The notes: generated by a model not told the origin, from the letters alone. Numbered from the stretch's first letter, positions 1 through 5,815 are shown. The stretch is DNA of 6,409 nucleotides from an uncultured Oscillospiraceae bacterium (GCA_910578755.1 CAJTSZ010000110.1:1-6409), one strand, 5' to 3'. Numbers and translations: made by a program.

Positions 1-1390
1 AAACCTCGTCATAATCCAAATATTCCCCCTGGTAGGGCTGATACTTGGGGCCTACCTGCTGGTTCTTTTTCTCGTCCTTGCCGCCGTTGAGGGACATAAG
101 CAGCATTTTAGCCAAGTTTGCCCTTGCGCCAAAGAACTGCATATCCTTGCCCACCCGCATGGCGGAAACACAGCAGGCAATGGCGTAATCGTCCCCAAAG
201 ATGGGTCGCATCAGGTCGTCATTTTCATACTGGATGGCGTCTGTTTCGCAGGAGACCCGGGCGCAGTAGCGCTTAAAGTTTTCCGGCAGGCTTTTGGACC
301 AAAGGACGGTAAGGTTTGGTTCCGGGGAAGAACCCAGGTTGTACAGGGTATGCAGCACACGGAAGGAGTTTTTGGTAACTAAGGGGCGGCCGTCCTCGCC
401 AACGCCGCCCACAGCTTCGGTAATCCACATAGGGTCGCCGCCGAAAAGCTCGTTGTAATCGGGGGTGCGCAGGTGGCGGGCCATGCGCAGCTTCATTACA
501 AAGTCATCCATAATTTCCTGGGCGCCCTGTTCGTCCAAAATACCCTGGTTTAAATCCCGTTCAAAGTAAATATCCAGGAAGGTGGAGGTGCGCCCTAGGC
601 TCATAGCCGCGCCGTTTTGTTCCTTAATGGCGCCCAGGTAGCCAAAGTACAGCCACTGCACCGCCTCTTTGGCGTTGGCTGCGGGATTGGAAATATCGCA
701 CCCGTACATGGCGGCCATTTCCTTCAGCTTACCCAAAAAGTCAATTTGCTTATAAACCTCCTCCATCAGGCGGATGGTTTCCTCTGTCATATCCAAAAGG
801 CCCAGCTGGTGCTTATCCTTCTTCTTTTCCTCAATTAAGCGGTCAATGCCGTAGAGGGCCACGCGGCGGTAATCGCCAATAATGCGGCCGCGGCCGTAGG
901 CATCGGGCAGGCCGGTAATTAGGCCGCAGTGGCGGGCAGCGCGGGTGGCCTCGTTATACACGCGGAACACGCCGTCGTTGTGGGTGGTACGGTACTGGAA
1001 CTGCTCCTCCACCTTGGGGGAAAGCTCGTAGCCGTAGGCGCGGCAGGCGTCCCTTGTCATACGCAGGCCGCCAAAGGGGTTAACACCGCGCTTTAAGGGG
1101 CGGTCCGTTTGCAGGCCAACAATAATTTCCTGTTCCTTATCCAAATAGCCCGGCTTGTAGTTAAGCAGGGAGCTTACGGTTTGGACGTCAATATCCAGCA
1201 CGCCGCCAAATTCCCGTTCCAGGGCAAAGAGGTTGTTCAGCTTGTGCGTCAGCTTGCTGGTGCGGGGGGTGGCAGGGGCCAAAAAGCTTTCGTCCCCAGT
1301 GTAGGGGGTGTAGTTTTGCTGGATAAAATCCCGCACATCAATGGTTTCCTGCCATTTGCCTTGTTTAAAGCCGTTCCAATTTTCACACAT
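1..1390 (-). CDS. pflB: Pyruvate formate-lyase (formate C-acetyltransferase), N-terminal 463 codons, cut by window edge
   Basis: This cytosolic glycyl-radical enzyme converts pyruvate and CoA to acetyl-CoA and formate in anaerobic fermentation. The reading frame is open from the ATG at 1390 to the left edge, beginning MCENWNGFKQGKWQ. Diagnostic PFL stretches are readable: GLQTDRPLKRGVNPFGG, the active-site cysteine pair Cys406-Cys407 in IACCVSAM (equivalent to E. coli Cys418/Cys419), and MQFFGARANLAK followed by the conserved run up to YDEV at the edge. The glycyl-radical loop, near the C-terminus in the family, lies outside the window, as would any neighbouring activase gene. The start is fixed by a GGGAGGA ribosome site 7 bases upstream and the good N-terminal match. 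It is expressed from a consensus promoter through a ZTP riboswitch and terminator. Nothing suggests damage; incompleteness is only the window edge. Identification as PFL rather than another glycyl-radical enzyme is secure from the motifs around the Cys pair. Confidence 0.97.
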   Translation of the reverse strand, partial: MCENWNGFKQGKWQETIDVRDFIQQNYTPYTGDESFLAPATPRTSKLTHKLNNLFALEREFGGVLDIDVQTVSSLLNYKPGYLDKEQEIIVGLQTDRPLKRGVNPFGGLRMTRDACRAYGYELSPKVEEQFQYRTTHNDGVFRVYNEATRAARHCGLITGLPDAYGRGRIIGDYRRVALYGIDRLIEEKKKDKHQLGLLDMTEETIRLMEEVYKQIDFLGKLKEMAAMYGCDISNPAANAKEAVQWLYFGYLGAIKEQNGAAMSLGRTSTFLDIYFERDLNQGILDEQGAQEIMDDFVMKLRMARHLRTPDYNELFGGDPMWITEAVGGVGEDGRPLVTKNSFRVLHTLYNLGSSPEPNLTVLWSKSLPENFKRYCARVSCETDAIQYENDDLMRPIFGDDYAIACCVSAMRVGKDMQFFGARANLAKMLLMSLNGGKDEKKNQQVGPKYQPYQGEYLDYDEV

Positions 1391-1397
1391 GGTAAAT

Positions 1398-1404
1398 TCC
1401 TCCC
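1398..1404 (-). promoter_or_regulatory. Ribosome binding site of pflB
   Basis: GGGAGGA on the minus strand, 7 bases before the ATG at 1390. It is close to the consensus and fixes the start. It lies just downstream of the competing leader hairpins, so control is more likely at transcription termination than by hiding this site. Confidence 0.85.
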
Positions 1405-1427
1405 TATAGCTTGTGTAACACTGCACC

Positions 1428-1482
1428 TGCTGCCCTTTTTTATTCTATTTATTGCTCCGCAGTAAAATAAAAAAGGGCAACA
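1428..1482 (-). repeat. Second leader hairpin that competes with the riboswitch terminator
   Basis: Bases 1466-1482 and 1428-1444 form a 17-position inverted repeat. In minus-strand RNA this is UGUUGCCCUUUUUUAUU against AAUAAAAAAGGGCAGCA, with 16 Watson-Crick pairs and one G-U pair. The first arm is the 3' arm of the terminator plus its U tract, so this hairpin and the terminator cannot both form. Its second arm exists only after polymerase has passed the terminator, so it is a read-through structure, not a classical antiterminator. No U tract follows it. Role unknown; mRNA 5'-end stability or RNase processing are possible. Confidence 0.7.
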
Positions 1483-1504
1483 CTGCAAAACTGCAATGTT
1501 GCCC
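1464..1504 (-). terminator. Intrinsic terminator of the ZTP riboswitch expression platform
   Basis: In minus-strand RNA, GGGCAACAUUGC (1504-1493) pairs with GCAGUGUUGCCC (1486-1475): 12 pairs, one of them G-U, around a 6-base loop, followed by U6-A-U4. The first bases of the 5' arm, GGGC, are also the end of the conserved aptamer segment CCGUCUGGGC. Ligand-stabilised aptamer should therefore block the terminator, giving an ON switch. This overlap is the usual ZTP riboswitch arrangement. Confidence 0.93.
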
Positions 1505-1591
1505 AGACGGTCGGCATTGGTATTGGCCGCCATTCCCCTGTGGTAATCCACAAAAAGCCTGGAACCGCAGGCTCTTTTCCGTCAGTAATGG
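1501..1591 (-). promoter_or_regulatory. ZTP riboswitch aptamer (pfl motif RNA) controlling pflB
   Basis: All core parts of the ZTP/ZMP-binding class are readable on the minus strand. P1 is CCAUU (1591-1587) with AAUGG (1534-1530). Then come ACUGACGGA, a linker with an extra hairpin (AGCCUG/CAGGCU, 1573-1568 with 1561-1556), P2 GUGG-auua-CCAC (1551-1540), the conserved GGGGA, P3 CGGC/GCCG (1529-1512), and CCGUCUGGGC (1510-1501). The pseudoknot GACGG (1583-1579) with CCGUC (1510-1506) replaces the common GGCG/CGCC by a compensated pair, which supports a functional fold. The class senses ZTP/ZMP, which accumulate when 10-formyl-tetrahydrofolate runs short. Its location directly upstream of pflB is the association that gave the motif its name. 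The aptamer starts about 15 bases after the predicted transcription start. Confidence 0.94.
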
Positions 1592-1613
1592 AGGCGTTAT
1601 TCTTTACAGGCTT

Positions 1614-1642
1614 AGTATAATTTAGGTTTTGCAAAATGTCAA
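1614..1642 (-). promoter_or_regulatory. Sigma-A promoter of pflB and its riboswitch
   Basis: A perfect -35 TTGACA (1642-1637) and -10 TATACT (1619-1614) are separated by 17 bases on the minus strand. Transcription should start near 1607, giving a leader of roughly 215 bases that contains the riboswitch. The hexamers are near consensus, so the promoter is probably strong and the main control point is the riboswitch. Confidence 0.92.
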
Positions 1643-1655
1643 GGGGTAATTTTCC

Positions 1656-1671
1656 CAAAACAAGAGTTTTG
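1656..1671. repeat. Small inverted repeat upstream of the pflB promoter
   Basis: CAAAAC-aaga-GTTTTG: 6-bp arms, 4-base spacer, ending 14 bases before the pflB -35 box. The position suits an operator for an upstream-binding regulator, but it is short and could be chance in A/T-rich sequence. No known operator consensus is recognised. Confidence 0.3.
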
Positions 1672-1767
1672 CCTACCAGTGGAACCGGACAAATTCTTTC
1701 TCCTTAGCTTTTAAATGCTTTCTAAAATAGTTAAAAATATTTACTTTATTTAAAGTATATGGTAATG

Positions 1768-1795
1768 TTGTATATAAAAGAAATAATTATAAAAT
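1768..1795 (+). promoter_or_regulatory. Possible promoter of the two small plus-strand genes
   Basis: TTGTAT (1768-1773) and TAAAAT (1790-1795) are 16 bases apart in a very A/T-rich stretch ahead of the gene at 1847. A promoter is expected here because the gene is divergent from pflB, but other hexamer pairs are possible in such sequence, so the exact boxes are uncertain. Confidence 0.4.
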
Positions 1796-1830
1796 CTCAA
1801 AAAAGTAAACAATTATTTTAACTGACAGAA

Positions 1831-1837
1831 AGGAAGG
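1831..1837 (+). promoter_or_regulatory. Ribosome binding site deciding the start at 1847
   Basis: AGGAAGG ends directly against an in-frame ATG at 1838, which would leave no spacing, but lies 9 bases before the ATG at 1847. The later ATG is therefore preferred, and it also gives a cleaner signal peptide beginning MKKNIRK. Confidence 0.75.
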
Positions 1838-1846
1838 ATGGATATT

Positions 1847-2314
1847 ATGAAAAAAAACATTAGAAAAGTATTGTCAGCATTAGTAGCCTTGACTATATGC
1901 TATGGAGCACTTTTAAATGTTGCTGCCAAAGAATTTGCCCCGACAGGAAATGAATTGGAGCCTTACGCTCCTTTTGAAGTTGAAGAAAGATATATTGTAA
2001 GTTGCCCTGGTGGCGGCAGACACATTATGGTTGGAAAAGGGACAGGATATCTTCGCTATGGTACCAATGGAAATTCCGAATGGATATTGACAGGGGTTGC
2101 CTCTCAGTGCCAGATTTGTAATTTGCTATTGATTACAGAAAATAACCCCTTTATGGTAAATACAACTCACCCATGGGGAAGATATGGTGTCCAAGAGTCA
2201 GAGGAAGAATTCTCCGGCGCTTTTGTAACAATGTTTACAATGAATATCTATGAGTCTAACAGCAATACGGATCCTTATGTACAAGGTTTTTCTTTTCATA
2301 ATGGGGTGAAATAA
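1847..2314 (+). CDS. Small secreted Cys-containing protein, family not recognised
   Basis: I do not recognise a family. The 155-residue product has a clear Sec signal peptide: basic MKKNIRK, a hydrophobic core at about residues 8-26, and a likely signal peptidase I site after NVAA (residue 27). LTIC at 15-18 is not a proper lipobox because Ile precedes the Cys. The mature part of about 128 residues carries Cys53 in SCPGGGRH and a Cys88-x2-Cys91 pair. With His59 these could form a zinc-ribbon-like metal site or a redox/disulfide set, but this is inference. The rest is rich in Gly, Asn, Ser and aromatics, as in extracellular beta-rich proteins. It is the first gene of a two-gene unit, 3 bases before the next start. 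Its DNA is visibly more A+T-rich than pflB, murE or its partner, which hints at separate origin. It is a real gene judging by ribosome site, signal peptide and stop-to-start spacing. Confidence 0.8.
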   Translation: MKKNIRKVLSALVALTICYGALLNVAAKEFAPTGNELEPYAPFEVEERYIVSCPGGGRHIMVGKGTGYLRYGTNGNSEWILTGVASQCQICNLLLITENNPFMVNTTHPWGRYGVQESEEEFSGAFVTMFTMNIYESNSNTDPYVQGFSFHNGVK

Positions 2315-2317
2315 ATT

Positions 2318-2842
2318 ATGAAAAAGAAGAAAATGATTATTGCTGTGGCTACGGCGGTTGCTTTGGTGGCTGGTGCCGCCCTGTACTTTGTAGTTTTCCA
2401 AAAGAACAACATTGACAGGGAGGCTAATGCCCGCCACATTATTGAATTAGCGTGTACCTACACCTACCCCTGTGACAACCCCTACTTTGACCCAGAGGCC
2501 GTTGCTTACATTGGGCTTGGAGTGGAAACAACCCCGGAGGAAAAGGCAAAGATGGAGGAGGCTGTTGAGAGGCAGCGTCAAGCCTGGAAGGACGCTGTGG
2601 GCTCCTACTTTGCTCCAAATAGCTTTGACGTTTTTATGAGCAGCAGCCCCATTTTCCGTTTCCTTGGGGACGCCTATTTCCAGGAGCAAAGCATATCCGT
2701 TAAGGATATTACCCGTACCGCCGTAGATGATAAATTTCAAACCTTCACCGTCACCCTTTTGGTAAATGGGGCGGAAAAAGAGCAGGTTTTTCACTTCCGC
2801 AACGATGAAAATGACCTTTTTACCTTTATAGAGTTACGATAA
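2318..2842 (+). CDS. Membrane-anchored extracytoplasmic protein, family not recognised
   Basis: The 174-residue product starts MKKKKM, followed by one hydrophobic segment at about residues 7-27 (IIAVATAVALVAGAALYFVV), then a polar domain. By the positive-inside rule the N-terminus is cytoplasmic and residues 28-174 face outside. There is no lipobox and no good cleavage motif, so it is probably a single-pass anchor. Cys46 and Cys52 lie close enough for a disulfide. Residues about 73-92 look helical and acidic. The C-terminal third (about 125-174) alternates in a way that suggests beta strands, and a small NTF2-like or cystatin-like fold is one guess that I cannot support further. The start follows GGGGTG (2303-2308) with 9-base spacing and lies 3 bases after the previous stop, so the genes are probably cotranscribed and translationally coupled. 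A strong terminator follows 9 bases after the stop. Confidence 0.85.
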   Translation: MKKKKMIIAVATAVALVAGAALYFVVFQKNNIDREANARHIIELACTYTYPCDNPYFDPEAVAYIGLGVETTPEEKAKMEEAVERQRQAWKDAVGSYFAPNSFDVFMSSSPIFRFLGDAYFQEQSISVKDITRTAVDDKFQTFTVTLLVNGAEKEQVFHFRNDENDLFTFIELR

Positions 2843-2851
2843 AAAAGCAAA

Positions 2852-2887
2852 GCCGCCCTCGGAAAATGAACCGAAGGCGGTTTTTTT
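2852..2887. terminator. Intrinsic terminator between convergent transcription units, probably bidirectional
   Basis: CCGCC-c-TCGG (2853-2862) pairs with CCGA-a-GGCGG (2871-2880) around an 8-base loop; one internal mismatch. On the plus strand it is followed by T7 and ends the small-gene operon. On the minus strand the stem is followed by CTTTGCTTTTTT, so it can also stop transcription coming from murE and the FemAB gene. Confidence 0.9.
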
Positions 2888-2925
2888 ACAGGCTTTTTAT
2901 GGCTTAGAATAACGCTGGGGCTTTG

Positions 2926-4047
2926 CTATTTGGCCTGCTGCTGCCGCCTGATGTCCTCCTCTTCCTTGTTGCGCCGCTGTTCTTCCTCAATTTTGCGCTC
3001 CTTAGCCTTGGTGGTGCGGGCCCGCAGCCGCTGTATTTGGGGAACCACAGTGGTAAAGCCGGTGTAGAAAAACCGGTTGTACACCTTATCGAACTCGCCA
3101 ATAAACTCCGTTGCACCCTCCCTGCGGCAAAAGCTCTCTTTAAATTTGTACAGGCCGTTGGATTTATCCAAAATAAACACGCCGCCAAAGTCATAAATTT
3201 CGGAGCCGTTTTCCACGCCCCATTGTATCATTTCCGCCTGCATGGCGTAGTTGGGCATAAGGTTGCGCTTTTCATTGGAGCTGGCGCCGTAAATGTACCA
3301 GGTTTTGTTGCCGTAGTGGATGCAAATGGCGCCGGAAAGGGCCTGGCCCTCATGCTCGGCAATATAAATGCGCAGTTGGCTTTCCCCAAAGGCATTCAGC
3401 ATTTTTAAAAAGTACTCGTAGGGGCGGTAGCCAATTTTATCCCGCACGGCGGTAATTTTATACAGCTCGTAAAAGGTTTTTAGGTCCTCCTGGCTGCGGG
3501 AATAGCGCACCGTTACCCCCTTGCGCCGGGCAAGGCGGATGTTGTAGCGGGTTTTTTCACTGAAGCAGGGCATAAGCTCATCAAAGGTAAGGCCGTCCAG
3601 GCGAAGGATCATGTTATAACGGGGCTGGATTAAGTCGTACTTATCGCACTGGTCGTTGCGGACAAGGTAACCCAGCTTGCGGTAGGCGTCCTCCAGCTGG
3701 GGGTTACGGGGCAGCTCTGGGTCCATACGGAAGAGGAAGGCGTTGTGCTTTTTGGCCGCCAAATCCACCTCCTGCATCAGCTCCTGCACCAGGGCGGTAT
3801 CGGCAAAATCGCAAATTGGGCCGCGGGTGGCATAAATCATAGAGGCTTTGCCAAACACCTTTTTAATCAGCAGGGAAACAGCGGCTACAATTTCCCCGTT
3901 TTTTTCCAGGTATACCTGCTCGTTGAGCCAGTCGGACTTTACTTTGCTCCAGGCAATATCCTGGGTGGCGTTGGCCCAGGGGCTGTTTTGCATATAGCGG
4001 TTGTAGGCCGCCACCTGGGAGGGGTTGTTTTTATCCAAAATTGGCAT
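2926..4047 (-). CDS. FemAB/FemX-MurM family aminoacyltransferase (peptidoglycan cross-bridge formation)
   Basis: Enzymes of this family move amino acids from aminoacyl-tRNA to the side chain of residue 3 of the peptidoglycan precursor (lipid II) at the inner membrane face. The 373-residue protein shows the family pattern: LFRMDPEL (about 105-112), the segment FSEKTRYNIRLARRKGV (162-178), YIYGASSNEKRNLMPNYAMQ (251-270), and GSEIYDFGGV followed by GLYKFKESF (281-290, 298-306). These mark two GNAT-like halves. The long coiled-coil insertion of staphylococcal FemA is absent, as in FemX of Weissella. Residues about 343-373 form an unusual Lys/Arg/Glu/Gln-rich tail, probably helical. The gene starts 61 bases after murE in the same direction, so the two are likely one operon. 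The ribosome site AAAGGA is 12 bases from the start. Which amino acid is added, and whether to lipid II or another acceptor, cannot be read from sequence. Confidence 0.92.
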   Translation of the reverse strand: MPILDKNNPSQVAAYNRYMQNSPWANATQDIAWSKVKSDWLNEQVYLEKNGEIVAAVSLLIKKVFGKASMIYATRGPICDFADTALVQELMQEVDLAAKKHNAFLFRMDPELPRNPQLEDAYRKLGYLVRNDQCDKYDLIQPRYNMILRLDGLTFDELMPCFSEKTRYNIRLARRKGVTVRYSRSQEDLKTFYELYKITAVRDKIGYRPYEYFLKMLNAFGESQLRIYIAEHEGQALSGAICIHYGNKTWYIYGASSNEKRNLMPNYAMQAEMIQWGVENGSEIYDFGGVFILDKSNGLYKFKESFCRREGATEFIGEFDKVYNRFFYTGFTTVVPQIQRLRARTTKAKERKIEEEQRRNKEEEDIRRQQQAK

Positions 4048-4079
4048 TGTTTATGGCCATCCTTTCTTGGGAATTGGGG

Positions 4080-4100
4080 CGGGTTTTAAGGCAAAACCCG
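4080..4100 (-). repeat. Hairpin in the murE-femAB intergenic gap
   Basis: CGGGTTTT-gcctt-AAAACCCG on the minus strand: a perfect 8-bp stem with 5-base loop, 8 bases after the murE stop. No U tract follows, so it is not a standard terminator. It could lower or stabilise the distal part of the mRNA, setting the ratio of MurE to the FemAB enzyme. Confidence 0.6.
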
Positions 4101-4108
4101 TCGCCTGT

Positions 4109-5623
4109 TTACTTTGTTTCTTGCTCCGCCTGCTGTCCTGCAAGGCAGCGCTTTGTTATGGCAATGTCGGATTCAAAATATACATATTCGCCCCGAACCT
4201 TTTGATATACCTCTTCCCCTTTGGCCGCCAGCAAAATAACGTCGCCTTCCTTTGCAGTGCGGATGGCCTTTTCCACAGCCTGGGTGCGGTCCGGTATAAT
4301 CTCATAAGGGGTATGGAAGGGTTCAATATAGGCGGCAATTTCCCTGCATATTTCCGTAACATCCTCAAACTGGGGGTCCTCCGCCGTAAGGTAGATATAA
4401 TCGGCATACTTTCCGGAAAGGGTGCCAATGTCCCGCCGGCGCAGGTAGGCGTGGCCGCCGGGGCAGCCAAACACAACCACAATGCGGCGGCCGGGGTAAT
4501 CCAGCTTTAGGGATTCATACAGCTTGGAAAAGCTTAAATAGTTGTGGGCATAGTCCACAATTACAGTGACGCCGTCCTTTTCAAACAGGTTCATGCGGCC
4601 CCGCACCTGGTTTGCGGCAAAGCCCTCTGCAATAGAACCGTCGTCTATACCCAGGGCCTTTGCGGCGGCAAAGGCAGCCAGGGCATTTTCCACATTAAAG
4701 CGCCCTGCCATAGTAATGGCAAAGGGGGTTTGGAAGCCTTCGCCGTGGATAACAAAGGAGAAGCCGGTGGGTGTTTTTTCAATTTCGTCCACCCAATAGG
4801 TACAGGAACTGTCGGTGCCGTAGGTAATTACTTTGGCCCCGCCCCCTTGGGCCGCCCGAAATGCCTCTGCAAAATAGTCGGCATTTTTGTTGATGACCGC
4901 CGTTTTGCAGTGGGACATCAGCTGCAGCTTACAGTTTAAATAATCCTGAAAATCCTCATGTTCCAGGGGGCCAATGTGGTCCTCCCCAATGTTGAGGAAC
5001 ATACCCACGTCAAACTCCACGCCATCCACCCGGTGCATTTTGTACGCCTGGGAGGAAACCTCCATGGTCATATAAGGGATGCCGCTTTGCCTTACCTGGG
5101 CAAAATGCTTGTGGAGGTCGGGGGCTTCGGGGGTGGTAAGGTGGGCGTCGTGGTCTTCTACGCCGGTGTAAACCTCAATAGTGGAAAGCACAGCGGTGCG
5201 CTTTCCGCAGAACTGGTCCAAAATATTTTTCATAAAATAGGTGGTGGTTGTTTTGCCCTTGGTGCCGGTAATGCCCACTACCTTCATAGCCTGCCAGGCC
5301 CTGCCGTAAAACAAGGCGGAAACAACAGCCATTGCCCTGCGGATATCCGTTACCTGAATATAGGGCAAGTCCACCTGGGGAAACTTAGTTTCGGCCAAAT
5401 AAGCCGCTGACCCTTTCCCGGCCGCCTCCTGGAGATACTGGGCCTTAAAGGCCGCCCCTTTGCAAATGAACAGGGTGTTTTCCTCCACATCTGCGGAGCT
5501 GTAAGAAAGATAAGTAAATGTATGGGAATAAAACTGCCGGGGGCAGGAGAAATCCACCAAAAGGGACTCTTGCTCCAAAGCGTCAATTAAAGCCTGCATT
5601 GTAATACTATTTTTGTGCTCCAT
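4109..5623 (-). CDS. murE: UDP-N-acetylmuramyl-tripeptide synthetase MurE, apparently non-DAP (Lys-type) form
   Basis: This cytoplasmic Mur ligase uses ATP to add residue 3 to UDP-MurNAc-L-Ala-D-Glu. From the ATG at 5623 it has 504 residues, near family length. The substrate-binding N-terminal domain (to about 110) contains the CKGAAFK motif. The ATPase domain carries the P-loop GITGTKGKTTT (117-127), MEVSSQAYKMHRV, and the probable carbamylated Lys232 in YLNCKLQL. The C-terminal domain has RGRM, DYAHN (357-361), LTAEDPQFED and AKGEE (467-471). Overall it resembles streptococcal Lys-adding MurE, as in FDVGMFLNIGEDHIGPLEH. The specificity motif is EDPQ (415-418) instead of DNPR of meso-DAP enzymes; the Arg that contacts DAP is missing. 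L-Lys is the best guess and Orn possible. Family anchors are also altered: usual PGRME is RGRMN and GKGHE is AKGEE. An in-frame TTG at 5644 overlaps the ribosome site and is rejected as start. FemAB follows directly. Confidence 0.94.
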   Translation of the reverse strand: MEHKNSITMQALIDALEQESLLVDFSCPRQFYSHTFTYLSYSSADVEENTLFICKGAAFKAQYLQEAAGKGSAAYLAETKFPQVDLPYIQVTDIRRAMAVVSALFYGRAWQAMKVVGITGTKGKTTTTYFMKNILDQFCGKRTAVLSTIEVYTGVEDHDAHLTTPEAPDLHKHFAQVRQSGIPYMTMEVSSQAYKMHRVDGVEFDVGMFLNIGEDHIGPLEHEDFQDYLNCKLQLMSHCKTAVINKNADYFAEAFRAAQGGGAKVITYGTDSSCTYWVDEIEKTPTGFSFVIHGEGFQTPFAITMAGRFNVENALAAFAAAKALGIDDGSIAEGFAANQVRGRMNLFEKDGVTVIVDYAHNYLSFSKLYESLKLDYPGRRIVVVFGCPGGHAYLRRRDIGTLSGKYADYIYLTAEDPQFEDVTEICREIAAYIEPFHTPYEIIPDRTQAVEKAIRTAKEGDVILLAAKGEEVYQKVRGEYVYFESDIAITKRCLAGQQAEQETK

Positions 5624-5635
5624 GGTAATATTCTG

Positions 5636-5642
5636 CCTTTCC
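5636..5642 (-). promoter_or_regulatory. Ribosome binding site deciding the murE start
   Basis: GGAAAGG on the minus strand is 12 bases before the ATG at 5623. The alternative TTG start at 5644 lies immediately upstream of and touching this site and has no site of its own. The 12-base spacing is long but equals that of the next gene in the operon. Confidence 0.65.
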
Positions 5643-5653
5643 AAAGCAATAAA

Positions 5654-5667
5654 ACAATTATTGTATA
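5654..5667 (-). promoter_or_regulatory. Possible murE operon -10 region with a palindrome
   Basis: TATACA (5667-5662) is a plausible -10 box about 40 bases before the start codon, but no good -35 box lies 16-18 bases upstream, where sequence is G/C-rich. The box overlaps the perfect 11-bp palindrome ACAATAATTGT (5654-5664), which could be an operator or chance. A promoter is expected here since upstream DNA holds no minus-strand gene. Confidence 0.3.
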
Positions 5668-5711
5668 TTTTCCTTTTTTAAGAAGGGCGGCTGCCCCCAT
5701 AGGATTAGTAT

Positions 5712-5750
5712 GGGCTGTTTTGGAGGATTCATCCCCCCAAAAACAGGCCC
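5712..5750. repeat. Long imperfect inverted repeat
   Basis: GGG-CTGTTTT-GG (5712-5723) pairs with CC-a-AAAACAG-g-CCC (5737-5750) with two single-base bulges, and an inner GGA/TCC closes the tip. Total about 15 pairs. Confidence 0.65.
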
Positions 5751-5753
5751 AAA

Positions 5754-5779
5754 CCTTACAGCGGTACACCGCTGTAAGG
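5754..5779. repeat. Perfect 11-bp inverted repeat, 4-base loop
   Basis: CCTTACAGCGG-taca-CCGCTGTAAGG. The arms match perfectly. No T tract follows on either strand, so it is not a simple terminator. Confidence 0.9.
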
Positions 5780-5783
5780 CAGC

Positions 5784-5804
5784 AAGTTGGGCTGCGCCCA
5801 ATTT
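5784..5804. repeat. AAGTT-type palindrome, 9-bp arms, 3-base loop
   Basis: AAGTTGGGC-tgc-GCCCAATTT. The single irregular position (5786 with 5802) is a G-U pair in plus-strand RNA but an A-C mismatch in minus-strand RNA. It shares the AAGTT outer arm and 3-base loop with hairpins at 6328 and 6378. Confidence 0.8.
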
Positions 5805-5815
5805 GGCCCCTATTC

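Noticed and set aside
617..1465. Plus-strand open frames opposite pflB
   Set aside because: Antisense to a strongly conserved gene; no initiation signals.
1249..1658. Minus-strand open frames across the pflB leader
   Set aside because: They overlap the riboswitch, terminator and pflB start in other frames, with no ribosome site or protein-like composition.
1838..1846. Earlier in-frame ATG for the small secreted protein
   Set aside because: It directly abuts the ribosome site with zero spacing; the ATG at 1847 has 9-base spacing and gives a normal signal peptide.
2923..5410. Several plus-strand open frames opposite femAB and murE
   Set aside because: They are antisense to secure genes, rich in unlikely Gly/His/Pro/Phe runs, and lack ribosome sites; they are shadows of codon bias.
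5624..5644. TTG start giving a MurE seven residues longer
   Set aside because: The TTG touches the only ribosome site and has none of its own; the ATG at 5623 follows that site.
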